Positions 40,317-47,908 of a stretch of DNA of 64,000 bases are shown piece after piece (position 1 is the stretch's first letter; each line of letters starts with the position of its first letter). Origin of the DNA: Nocardia sp. CY41. GTDB taxonomy: Bacteria > Actinomycetota > Actinomycetes > Mycobacteriales > Mycobacteriaceae. The stretch spans positions 1 through 64,000 of the forward strand of contig NZ_VUOS01000001.1 of the NCBI RefSeq assembly GCF_009829325.1. Reading direction: 5' to 3'. The position numbers and the translations under genes were made by a program. The notes under the pieces were generated by a model, which searched no databases, was not told the origin of the DNA, and saw only the letters and a list, made by a program, of their open reading frames with translations.

Positions 40317-40748
40317 ATGACCAGCATCGCCGCCGCGACCACCACCACCGTCCGCCCCGGCAAAGTCCGCAACCGCGTCCTGTGGGGACTGCAGATCTTC
40401 CTGGGCCTCTTCTTCATCGTCGCCTCGGGCATGCCGAAGGTGCTCGACATGGTTCCGGAGGAGAACATGGCGGCGATGCGCGAGGCGGGTATCGGCTCGC
40501 CCTGGTTCATGTACTTCGTGGGCATCTGCGAGATCGCCGGCGGCATCGGCCTGCTCGTGCGCCGCCTGAGCGGGGCGGCCGCAGTAGGCCTGTCCGTCCT
40601 CACCCTGCTGGCCGCAGCCACCAACCTTTTCCTGACGGATATGCCCGCGTACGCGCCCTTCCCGCTGGTGCTGTCCGGGATCTTCGCCTGGATCGCCTAC
40701 GAGCGCCGCGACTCCATCCTCGCCCTGCGCTCGTTGCTCACCCGGTGA
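40317..40748 (+). CDS. DoxX-like small membrane protein
   Basis: A 143-residue protein with four hydrophobic helices: LQIFLGLFFIVASGMPKVL (about 24-43), FMYFVGICEIAGGIGLLV, AVGLSVLTLLAAATNLFL and LVLSGIFAWIAYERRD. The glycine/proline pattern in the first helix and the E-I-A-G-G-I-G-L second helix are standard for the DoxX/DoxD family. Mycobacterial DoxX relatives take part in thiol-oxidative-stress complexes at the membrane, but many members are uncharacterised. Monocistronic, starting at ATG 40317 behind GGAGGA. Confidence 0.82.
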   Translation: MTSIAAATTTTVRPGKVRNRVLWGLQIFLGLFFIVASGMPKVLDMVPEENMAAMREAGIGSPWFMYFVGICEIAGGIGLLVRRLSGAAAVGLSVLTLLAAATNLFLTDMPAYAPFPLVLSGIFAWIAYERRDSILALRSLLTR

Positions 40749-41241
40749 CAACGCGATAGACACGGAAACGATCGGCAGGCTCCGGCCCGCCGATCGTTTC
40801 CGACGTTGCCCGGCAGGGGTGTTCAGGGTCGGTCCGCCCTCGCCGGGCAACACATTCGCACGCCACCAGGCTGACTTACTGTCCTCCACGACAACCCCAC
40901 GGCCATACACGTGTCCACGCCACAGGCTCGACCTCACGTCCAGGGGCACACCCATCGCCACCGGCAGACGAGACGGGTTCCAGGCTCAGCCACCACCGCC
41001 CACTCGACAGACAACCGAGTGCCATTGCAGGACCGAGCCGTGCTCGTCTTGCGGTCAGCAGTTGAACGGGAAGCACGATCTCGGCGGGGCAGCCGGTTGC
41101 GCGGGCGCGAGAGTAGACGGCACGACGGCGGTATCGGCCTGCTTGTCGGGATGTCCCATGTGGGTGAGGGTCAGCACGACAAGCAGAAGGAACGTACCAG
41201 GTGGAAATACTATTGTTGCCGGCCAGGACGTTCGGGACGAC
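40749..41241. other. Intergenic stretch with no supported gene
   Basis: About 490 bp between the DoxX-like gene and the alpha/beta hydrolase. Frames are open on both strands only as a consequence of composition; one plus-strand frame has a few clustered cysteines (CHCRTEPCSSC) but no start signal or family match. A short inverted repeat, GATCGGCAGGC near 40770 with GCCGATC near 40790, just after doxX could form a terminator hairpin. Confidence 0.4.
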
Positions 41242-42060
41242 CTAGGGTGCGCGGTCGAGAATCAAGCGGGCGAGGGCGTCGCGGTCCTCGAGCATCGCGA
41301 TATGCCCGACTCCGCGAAGGTATTCCAACTCGGCACCCGGCACCGCCTCATACTGGTGCGCCGATGCCGGGTCCCAACGAGGGTCGGAATCCCCGAAGAT
41401 CACGAGGAGGGGCTTTCCGGCGTCGATGAGACGCTGGGGCACGGTCCGCTCGGCGATGTAGTCGCCGTTGGCGGCGAGAATCGCGCGGAAAGCTCGATAA
41501 GACGTCCTTCGCAAGTCGGCCAAAGCCCCGTCGGGCACCGTGATCGGAGCCGCCGCAGTCGCTGCCAGTCCGCGGCGGATCATCGAGTCGGTACGGATCG
41601 CCCACACGAGCGGGCCGAAGGGCGGCGAGGCGAGTACCCGGATGATCGCCGGCTCGGGGAGAAGCGCTGCGTGACTCGGCCCCGTGCTGACCAGGACCAG
41701 CTCGCCGACCAGGTCTGGACGACGCTCCACGAGGGCGGTAGCGACGTACCCTCCGCTGGAGTGGCCGACCACCTTCAGACTTCGGACGCCGAGCTCGTCC
41801 AACACCGTCGCCGTCCGATCCGCCTGCTGCGGAACGGCGTACGTCGACGCCGGCGTGGACCGGCCGCATCCCGGAAGGTCGATCGTGATCACCCGGTACT
41901 TCGTGGCGAGCGACGGCACCACTGGCGCCCACATCGAACCGGTTGCACCCGAGCCGTGGATGAGTAACAAGGGCGGTGCCGCCGGGTTCCCCTCGATGAC
42001 GACGTGCAATCCACGGACTGTCGTGTCATCGCGTGTCTGGGTGGGACTCGATTCGCTCAT
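41242..42060 (-). CDS. Alpha/beta hydrolase
   Basis: A 272-residue alpha/beta-hydrolase fold protein. The oxyanion motif is LLLIHGSGATG, the nucleophile elbow GHSSGG (Ser101), the acid FGDSDPRWD and the histidine GVGHIAML, so the triad is complete. Substrate unknown (ester, lactone or C-C bond hydrolysis are all possible). It is divergent from an AraC-type regulator gene with 78 bp between them, suggesting regulated, substrate-induced expression. Its residues do not suggest the OleB decarboxylase group, and it is 15 kb from the lactone operon. Confidence 0.85.
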   Translation of the reverse strand: MSESSPTQTRDDTTVRGLHVVIEGNPAAPPLLLIHGSGATGSMWAPVVPSLATKYRVITIDLPGCGRSTPASTYAVPQQADRTATVLDELGVRSLKVVGHSSGGYVATALVERRPDLVGELVLVSTGPSHAALLPEPAIIRVLASPPFGPLVWAIRTDSMIRRGLAATAAAPITVPDGALADLRRTSYRAFRAILAANGDYIAERTVPQRLIDAGKPLLVIFGDSDPRWDPASAHQYEAVPGAELEYLRGVGHIAMLEDRDALARLILDRAP

Positions 42061-42138
42061 ACCGACAGCTTCGTCGCGGGCTCGTCACGCCGTATTGGAC
42101 AAATGTCACGTTATCCCGCTCCGGCTAGCCTGGGATGC

Positions 42139-42963
42139 ATGACCGCAACGGAGGGATTGGACTGGAGTCGGGTCGACGTCGCCGTCCCGGTCCGACTACC
42201 GACTCCGGGAGTCCGGATGGCGGGTTTCCGGTACCACGACGTTGGTCCCGTTGACATCACGATGATCCCGCATCCCTTGGTCACGCTCCTGCTCGATCTC
42301 AGCGAGCACGGAGTCGTCTACGACGTTCTCGGGCGCCCGGTCACGGGGAACGCGATCGTCGGCCTCCATGCCGGCGCCTTACGCATCACCAGCGCAGGGG
42401 CCGGCGACGTCCTGCAGATCCGCGTGTCCCCCGTCATCGCCGCAGCGATTCTCCGAGACACCGAAATCATCGGCGGCGCCGTGACACCACTGCCGGAACT
42501 GTGGGGCAGTTGCGCTGCCATCTTGACCGAGCGACTCCGTTCGACGCCGTCGTGGGACGACCGGTTCGCAATCGCAGCCGCGTTCCTCCGAAGCCGGGTA
42601 CCTCGCGGATTCGGTGTAGCACCCGAGATCGCGTACACCTGGGACCAGATCGTCCGCACCAGAGGCGTGCTCCGCATCGAGACCCTTGCCGCAGAGACCG
42701 GCTGGACCCGCCAGCGACTCTGGTCTCGCTTCCGCACCCACATGGGGGTCTCGCCCAAGCATGCATCCGAACTCGTCCGCTTCGACCATGCCGCCCATCT
42801 CCTAGCGACAGGGCGCTCGCCTGCGGATGCCGCCGTCGAGGCCGGCTACGCCGACCAATCCCATCTTCACCGTCGAACCAAGGCGATTACCGATATGACC
42901 CCCACCGTCGTCGCGAGGGCACCGTGGCTCGCGATCGACGAAGTCGCCTGGCCGACAACCTGA
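42139..42963 (+). CDS. AraC-family transcriptional regulator
   Basis: A 274-residue protein with a C-terminal double helix-turn-helix (about 185-270): LAAETGWTRQRLWSRFRTH for the first and AAVEAGYADQSHLHRRTKA for the second, the normal AraC/XylS positions. The N-terminal domain is an unclassified sensor. ATG 42139 is close to the intergenic region; the in-frame upstream extension overlaps the divergent hydrolase gene and is unlikely. It probably regulates that hydrolase. Confidence 0.85.
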   Translation: MTATEGLDWSRVDVAVPVRLPTPGVRMAGFRYHDVGPVDITMIPHPLVTLLLDLSEHGVVYDVLGRPVTGNAIVGLHAGALRITSAGAGDVLQIRVSPVIAAAILRDTEIIGGAVTPLPELWGSCAAILTERLRSTPSWDDRFAIAAAFLRSRVPRGFGVAPEIAYTWDQIVRTRGVLRIETLAAETGWTRQRLWSRFRTHMGVSPKHASELVRFDHAAHLLATGRSPADAAVEAGYADQSHLHRRTKAITDMTPTVVARAPWLAIDEVAWPTT

Positions 42964-43104
42964 TCCCGCAGCCGAACGAACATCGAGACGGCCTATCCGA
43001 CGGGCACATGAGGACCGGAGTGAGCACCACTCGTCCCGCGAGGTCAGCATGCGGTCCCGCCAGATCCAGGGGTCGCGATCCCGTTGTGAGTCGGTCTGCT
43101 TCGT

Positions 43105-43308
43105 TCAGACTGCGCTTCGTGCCGACAACGCCCCGAGTGCACGTATGGCTTCCGCGGTCTCCCGCTGGGCTTCCGCCTGGGCGAGGGCAGCATGTGCCTG
43201 CGCCTGAGCGATCACGTTCCGCCGCTCCGCTCCGCTGACCGCCTCCCCGGCGGTGAGGCCACTGAGCAGTGCCTCGGCGCGCTGCTTGTGAGTGGTGTAG
43301 TCATCCAT
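43105..43308 (-). CDS. Small conserved-looking hypothetical protein
   Basis: A 67-residue, Ala/Glu-rich, probably helical protein beginning MDDYTTHKQRAEALLSG. A helix-capping TAGEAVSGAERRN segment is followed by a heptad-like run of Ala, Gln and Glu that could form a coiled coil. I do not recognise a function. ATG 43308 is preferred over the one at 43335 because the extension is unlike the rest. It lies beside a decayed IS256-type transposase. Confidence 0.5.
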   Translation of the reverse strand: MDDYTTHKQRAEALLSGLTAGEAVSGAERRNVIAQAQAHAALAQAEAQRETAEAIRALGALSARSAV

Positions 43309-43420
43309 CGGGCGATTCTCGCACCCTGCCCCCATCGTGGGCGATCCACCCTCGCACGCTCATCGGAGTACCGCCTCGAGCCGACGGCAGCGGTCCCCGG
43401 GACTGCGGCGTCGGTCTGGC

Positions 43421-43720
43421 CCATTCCCGCATTTCCGCGACCACTTTGTCGGTGATACGAGAAACGGTCTCCTTCGACACCGACGCGCCGTAGATCTCGG
43501 TGATCGCGGCTGCTCGGAACTGAGCAACGGGCAGTTGGCGGCCAGTGAGGATCACGCGACGCCGGAGGGCTCGAGTAGCGTTCCCCGCCCGCGCCCGGTC
43601 GTCGGGATCGTCTGTGGCAATCCCACTTCGCAGGACGGGTGCACACTTGAATCCTTGACTTCCAAACCTTCCTCCCGTCGAATCGTGTAGGGCATCGAGG
43701 ATCCGAGAAGGTGAAGCGCG
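43421..43720 (-). pseudogene. IS256-family transposase remnant
   Basis: The segment read leftwards from 43510 encodes ITEIYGASVSKETVSRITD followed by KVVAEMREW, the conserved block of IS256/Mutator transposases just before the 'WQNRPLD' region. After the Trp the sequence departs from the family, and the part upstream (43552-43720) gives only scattered similarity in another frame (a degraded GxGTLLEP). This is a short, frame-disrupted relic without its catalytic DDE domain. Confidence 0.6.
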
Positions 43721-43835
43721 TCGACCCGTCGTGCCACACGTCGCCGACAGAGCCTGTCCGGCCCGCTACTGAATCACGGCCGAACCGACGCTTACTGACA
43801 CGCCGACCGACCGCGCCGACCGCGCCCGCCGCGCG

Positions 43836-44102
43836 TCACCCGTCGGATCGCTGCGAGCGCAGGGCCTTCCACGCGACGTATCGGTCGGGCAGGCAGACGG
43901 CGCAGGGGCGGTAGCCGGCGGCGAGAGCGTCGAGTTCGGTGGCGAAGAAGACGCGATGTGGGAGGTAGGCGCCGAGTGCCAGCGCGCGCAGGGCCGAAGG
44001 GCAGTCGAGGCGACCGTAGATCCGGCTACGGCGATGACCGCCGTAGCCGCCCGGCCGGGTGCTGCGATACGGCCGGCCGTCACCATCGAGCAACGTGTAC
44101 AC
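43836..44102 (-). CDS. Ada-N-like metal-binding protein
   Basis: An 88-residue stand-alone protein related to the zinc-binding N-terminal domain of Ada: RIYGRLDCPSALRA (Cys34), HRVFFATELDALAAGYRPCAVC (Cys67, Cys70). In Ada four cysteines hold zinc and one accepts methyl groups from DNA phosphotriesters; here the residue four after Cys34 is Leu38, not Cys, so the fourth ligand is missing or replaced (perhaps His49). The gene starts seven bases after the 2OG-oxygenase stop and closes a sigma-ogt-oxygenase operon, which supports a role in alkylation-damage handling or sensing. Confidence 0.75.
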   Translation of the reverse strand: MYTLLDGDGRPYRSTRPGGYGGHRRSRIYGRLDCPSALRALALGAYLPHRVFFATELDALAAGYRPCAVCLPDRYVAWKALRSQRSDG

Positions 44103-44108
44103 CGGCGG

Positions 44109-44891
44109 CTACTGCGCGTCGTGCAACACGAGCCCCAGCGTGTGCCGGAGACCGTCGCGCACACGGCTGACGCCGTGGCGGATCGGAGCCCGGGACCAGC
44201 CCCGGCTCGAGCGCGCCGGCCGGTCGCGGGTGGTGAAGATCAGCGCGTGGCCTTGCTCGAGCACCGAGACGGTCGCTTTCGACTGGGCACGCGGACGCTG
44301 CTCGACGAGCACGAATTCGCCTCCTGTGTAGTCGATTCCGGGCCGGTCCAATCCGATGACGACCTGCATCGGGAAGACCAGGTCGCCGTACAGGTCGCGA
44401 TGCAAGGCGTTCCAGTCACCCGCGTCGTAGCGCAACAGAAGGGGAGTCGGCTCGGTCTGGCCCGCGGCGTGGCAGGCGGCGAGCCAATCCGCGAACTCGT
44501 CGGGCCACGCAGCTGGATCGCCGAGCCGCTCGGCCCAGCAGCGCGCCAGTGGCAACAGTTTTCGGTAGAAGCACGCGCGCAGGGTCATGATCGACTCGGG
44601 CAGGGGGTCCGCGAAGTACCGGTAGGTGCCTTCGCCGAATCGGTAACGTGCCATGTCGACGGTGGAACGGAACCGCGTGCGGTCGTCCCAGACAGCGGTG
44701 AACTCGGCGCACTCGTCCGGAGTGAGGATCGGCCCGGTCGCCGCGCAGCCGTGGGCGTCGACTTCCTCGAGCAGCGCCTGCCACGGCTGGTCGTCGACTC
44801 GATCTGCCAGGGAGGCGGCGACTCTCGTCCCTCCTGGGATCGGCGCGGCCGGGTGACCGCGCCGGGCGGTGCCGATGCCTCGCCCGCTCAT
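44109..44891 (-). CDS. 2-oxoglutarate/Fe(II)-dependent oxygenase
   Basis: A 260-residue protein. The iron triad is visible as His164 and Asp166 in LHRDLYGD and His239 in RHGVSRV, with an Arg (243 or 249) for 2-oxoglutarate. The layout resembles the PF09859-type oxygenases that accompany ogt/ada genes in actinobacteria. Like AlkB it might demethylate nucleic-acid bases, but it is not a close AlkB sequence match, and hydroxylation of another substrate is possible. ATG 44891 overlaps the ogt stop (ATGA), so the two are translationally coupled. Confidence 0.8.
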   Translation of the reverse strand: MSGRGIGTARRGHPAAPIPGGTRVAASLADRVDDQPWQALLEEVDAHGCAATGPILTPDECAEFTAVWDDRTRFRSTVDMARYRFGEGTYRYFADPLPESIMTLRACFYRKLLPLARCWAERLGDPAAWPDEFADWLAACHAAGQTEPTPLLLRYDAGDWNALHRDLYGDLVFPMQVVIGLDRPGIDYTGGEFVLVEQRPRAQSKATVSVLEQGHALIFTTRDRPARSSRGWSRAPIRHGVSRVRDGLRHTLGLVLHDAQ

Positions 44892-45502
44892 GCCGCCGCC
44901 TCCAGATCCAGCAGCGCGTGCTTGGCGGTGACGCCGCCGACGTACTGTCCGATCGACCCGTCACCGCGCACTACCCGGTGGCACGGAAGCACCAACGGCA
45001 GCGGATTGCGCGCGCAGGCCGAACCGACCGCGCGCACGGCACGCGGGTTCCCGACGGCGGCCGCCACCGCGCCGTAGCTCGCGCGCTGTCCGTAGCCGAT
45101 GGCGGGCAGGTGCTCGATCACCTGGCGGCGGAAACCTGCCGCCAGCCGCAGATCCAGGGGCAGATCGAACCGCGTCCGGCTGCCCGCGAAGTATTCCGCG
45201 ATCTGCCGCGCCGCCGCGTCCAGCCGGGCGGGCGCCGCGAGGATCCGCGGGCTGATCCGGGCGGCCAGCGTGGCGAGCACCGCGTCGTGGTCCTCGGTGG
45301 GATAGGCGACGCGGACCAGCCCGGCGGGCGTTGCGGCCAGCAGCAGCGTCCCCACCGGGGTGTCCAGCAGGCGGTAGGCGACATCGAGCAGGCCCGCGGT
45401 TTCGGCCTCGGCGGTCAGTCGCGCGTGCAAGGTGGCGAGCAGATCGGCGTCGGGGGTCAGTGCGCGCGACAACCCGTCGCCGTGATCGAGAGTGGCCATC
45501 AT
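44888..45502 (-). CDS. ogt: Methylated-DNA-protein cysteine methyltransferase
   Basis: A 204-residue O6-alkylguanine-DNA alkyltransferase, which irreversibly takes the alkyl group onto a cysteine. The active site is VLPCHRVVRGDGSIGQYVGG, with the helix-turn-helix segment YGAVAAAVGNPRAVRAVG just before it. The N-terminal half is the usual variable domain. Two adjacent ATG codons (45502, 45499) overlap the sigma-factor stop; either could be used. Second gene of a coupled four-gene operon. Confidence 0.93.
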   Translation of the reverse strand: MMATLDHGDGLSRALTPDADLLATLHARLTAEAETAGLLDVAYRLLDTPVGTLLLAATPAGLVRVAYPTEDHDAVLATLAARISPRILAAPARLDAAARQIAEYFAGSRTRFDLPLDLRLAAGFRRQVIEHLPAIGYGQRASYGAVAAAVGNPRAVRAVGSACARNPLPLVLPCHRVVRGDGSIGQYVGGVTAKHALLDLEAAA

Positions 45503-45978
45503 GCTTCATCCTTCGGGTAGAGCTTGCGCAGGGTCTTCAGGCCGTCCGCGGCGGCGCGGCGGGCGGCGTCGGGAGAATTGCCGAGCAATGCGGCGATCTC
45601 CGCGTGGGGAAGCCCGGCCAGATAGTGGTAGGCGACCGCTTGGCGCTGCTTGGTCGGCAGCGCCCGCAGGGCGGCCCACAGGTCGGGGTCGTAGTCGGCG
45701 GGTCCGGGGGCGGTGGCGGGGCGTTCCGGCAGCGTCTCGGCCGGGACCGGCGCGCGCGTGAGCGCCCGGCCGACGTCGATCGCGCGACGGTGCGCGATGG
45801 TGACCAGCCATGCCTCGACATTCGTGTCCGAGGGCATGCCGGGAAACGCGCGCAGCGCCGAGAGAAACGTTTCCGACCAGGCGTCGGCCGCGTCGGACGG
45901 ACCGAGCACCGCCCGGCAGACGCGCAACACCATCGGGCCGTATTCGGCCACTATTTCCTCGAACGGGGGCAGGCTCAC
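45499..45978 (-). CDS. ECF-type RNA polymerase sigma factor
   Basis: A 159-residue small sigma-70 protein. Region 2 spans about residues 10-75 (AWSETFLSALRAFPGM, EAWLVTIAHRRAIDVGRA) and region 4 about 100-150 (LPTKQRQAVAYHYLAGL, EIAALLGNSPDAARRAA). No anti-sigma factor is encoded next to it. It is the first gene of an operon with ogt, a 2OG-oxygenase and an Ada-N-like protein, so it may direct transcription of an alkylation response, including its own operon. Start ATG 45978. Confidence 0.88.
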   Translation of the reverse strand: MSLPPFEEIVAEYGPMVLRVCRAVLGPSDAADAWSETFLSALRAFPGMPSDTNVEAWLVTIAHRRAIDVGRALTRAPVPAETLPERPATAPGPADYDPDLWAALRALPTKQRQAVAYHYLAGLPHAEIAALLGNSPDAARRAAADGLKTLRKLYPKDEA

Positions 45979-46018
45979 ACCCGGTAGACGCGGCAGGCGC
46001 CGCGAATGTGAGATGTCG

Positions 46019-47908
46019 TCACCGGACCTCTTCCCGCCGCGACAACCCGCTGGCGCGCAACACCCGTCGTGCGATACCGGCGCGGATGGACTCGTCGGCG
46101 CCGATGATCCGGACGTGGCGGCGCGCCCTGGTGATCGCGGTGTACAGCAATTCCCGCGTCAGCAGCGTCGATTCCGGCTCGGGCAGGACGACGGACACCG
46201 TGTCGTACTGGCTGCCCTGGCTGCGATGGATGGTCATGGCGAAGACGGTGACCACGGCGGGGAACTGCGTCGGATGTACCAGATACGGTTCGCTGCCGCG
46301 TTGCAGCGCGGCGCGCAGCGAGCCGTCGGGCATGCGAACGACCACGCCGGTGTCACCGTTGTAGATCCGCGCCTCGTGATCGTTCGCGGTGACCAGCAGC
46401 GGCTGGCCGGGATACCACGGCGCTTGGTGCGCATCGGGGCCCGCTCCCCCGGCGGCGGCCCACTCCGCGGCCATCCGGTCCCAGCGTTCGACGCCGAAGG
46501 GCCCCTGCCGGTGCGCGCACAGCAAACGATGTGATTCCAGTGCCGTGAGCGCGCCGGCCGCGTCGCCGTCGAGCGCGGCGGCGGTGACCGCGGTGGCGGC
46601 CCGCACTACGTCGGCGCGCACCGCGAGCAGCTCGTCCGGCGCGTTGAGCGACAATTCGTCGCCGCCCCCGCGCAACAACTCGAGTGCGGTGTCCGCGTCT
46701 CCGGCCCGCACCGCGACGGCCAGGTCGGCGATCCGGCCGCCGAACCGACGGCCCCGGGTCAGCCGCACGATGCCGCCGCGCAGGCGGGTGCGCTCCAGCG
46801 CGGTCAAGGACTCCGCGTGTGCGGCGGTCGGATCCGGGCCGAGGATCTGGTCCAGGACGGGGTTCGCCGTGGCGGCGACCGGTCCGGCGACCAGGTCGGC
46901 GAGGACCGCGCCCGCGTCGACCGAGGCGAGCTGGTCCGGGTCGCCGACCAGGACCAGGCGGGTGTCCGGGCGCAGCGCGGCCAGCAGCCTGCTCATCATC
47001 GTCAACGAGACCATCGAGGTCTCGTCGACCACGATCACGTCGTAGGGCAGCCGGTTGTACTCGTGGTATTTGAACCGGGTACTGCGCCCGCGCTGCCAGC
47101 CGAGCAGCCGGTGCAGCGTGGCGGCGGTGAGGTCGGGCAGTCCGAGCGACGCCGCTTGCTCACGCACGGCTTCCTGCAGGCGCGCCGCCGCTTTGCCGGT
47201 CGGGGCGGCCAGCGCGATGCGCAGCGTGGGCAGCTTCGGCTCGGCCTCGCGGTGCGCGGACAGCAAGGCGATGATCCGGGCGATGGTGTGGGTCTTGCCG
47301 GTGCCCGGCCCGCCGGCGACCACGGTGGTCCAGTGGGTGGCGGCCAGCGCGGCGGCCAGACGCTGGCGATCCGGCGCGGTGCCCGCGGGCGTGTCGAACA
47401 ACCGGTCCAGTTCGCGGCGCACGATCCGGGGATCCACCACCGGATGATGTGCGGATCGCTCGGTGAGCACCCGACGGATCGTCTGCTCCTGCCGGTAGTA
47501 ACGATCGAGGTAGAGCAGCGGACCGGAGTCGCCCGGCCCGTGCGATTCGACCAGTCGCAACGGTCGCAACGGACCGGCGGGTCCACCGCGCACCAGCGGA
47601 CTCTCCCGCAGCGCGGCGACCACCGCCGGGATGTCCGGCCACGGCAGCGTCGCCGGATCGACGCCCGCGTCCCAGGTTTCGTCGGCGTCGACGCCGATCT
47701 CCCGCATCCGGTGCAGTTCCAGGCACACCGAGCCGGAGCGCACCGCTCGCACAGCCAGCGCCGCGGCGAACAGCACCGGCTCCGACGATTCCCGCCCCAG
47801 CCGGCCCAACCGCAGGGCCACGTGCACATCCGCCGCCGACAGCACTCCCGCCTCGTTGAACGTACGCAGCAGCCCGGTGCCCCGCTGCGCCACCTGGATC
47901 GAGGTCAC
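46019..47908 (-). CDS. recD: Exodeoxyribonuclease V alpha subunit RecD
   Basis: A 629-residue SF1B helicase subunit. Walker A GGPGTGKTHTIA is at about residue 203, Walker B VIVVDETSMV near 295, and late helicase motifs LVGDPDQLASVDAG and MTIHRSQGSQYDTV are present. RecD is the 5'-3' motor of RecBCD. GTG 47908 forms a GTGA overlap with the recB stop. A longer in-frame ATG at 47983 would overlap recB by 78 bp and adds no conserved sequence. Confidence 0.95.
   Translation of the reverse strand: MTSIQVAQRGTGLLRTFNEAGVLSAADVHVALRLGRLGRESSEPVLFAAALAVRAVRSGSVCLELHRMREIGVDADETWDAGVDPATLPWPDIPAVVAALRESPLVRGGPAGPLRPLRLVESHGPGDSGPLLYLDRYYRQEQTIRRVLTERSAHHPVVDPRIVRRELDRLFDTPAGTAPDRQRLAAALAATHWTTVVAGGPGTGKTHTIARIIALLSAHREAEPKLPTLRIALAAPTGKAAARLQEAVREQAASLGLPDLTAATLHRLLGWQRGRSTRFKYHEYNRLPYDVIVVDETSMVSLTMMSRLLAALRPDTRLVLVGDPDQLASVDAGAVLADLVAGPVAATANPVLDQILGPDPTAAHAESLTALERTRLRGGIVRLTRGRRFGGRIADLAVAVRAGDADTALELLRGGGDELSLNAPDELLAVRADVVRAATAVTAAALDGDAAGALTALESHRLLCAHRQGPFGVERWDRMAAEWAAAGGAGPDAHQAPWYPGQPLLVTANDHEARIYNGDTGVVVRMPDGSLRAALQRGSEPYLVHPTQFPAVVTVFAMTIHRSQGSQYDTVSVVLPEPESTLLTRELLYTAITRARRHVRIIGADESIRAGIARRVLRASGLSRREEVR

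Noticed and set aside
40908..41076. Cysteine cluster CHCRTEPCSSC in a plus-strand frame, as a possible zinc ribbon
   Set aside because: No start codon context and no flanking domain sequence; codon positions show no coding bias.
41242..42060. Alpha/beta hydrolase considered as the missing OleB of the lactone pathway
   Set aside because: It is 15 kb away, divergent from an AraC-type gene and lacks the halide/aspartate-type features of OleB proteins (the nucleophile is Ser101 in GHSSGG).
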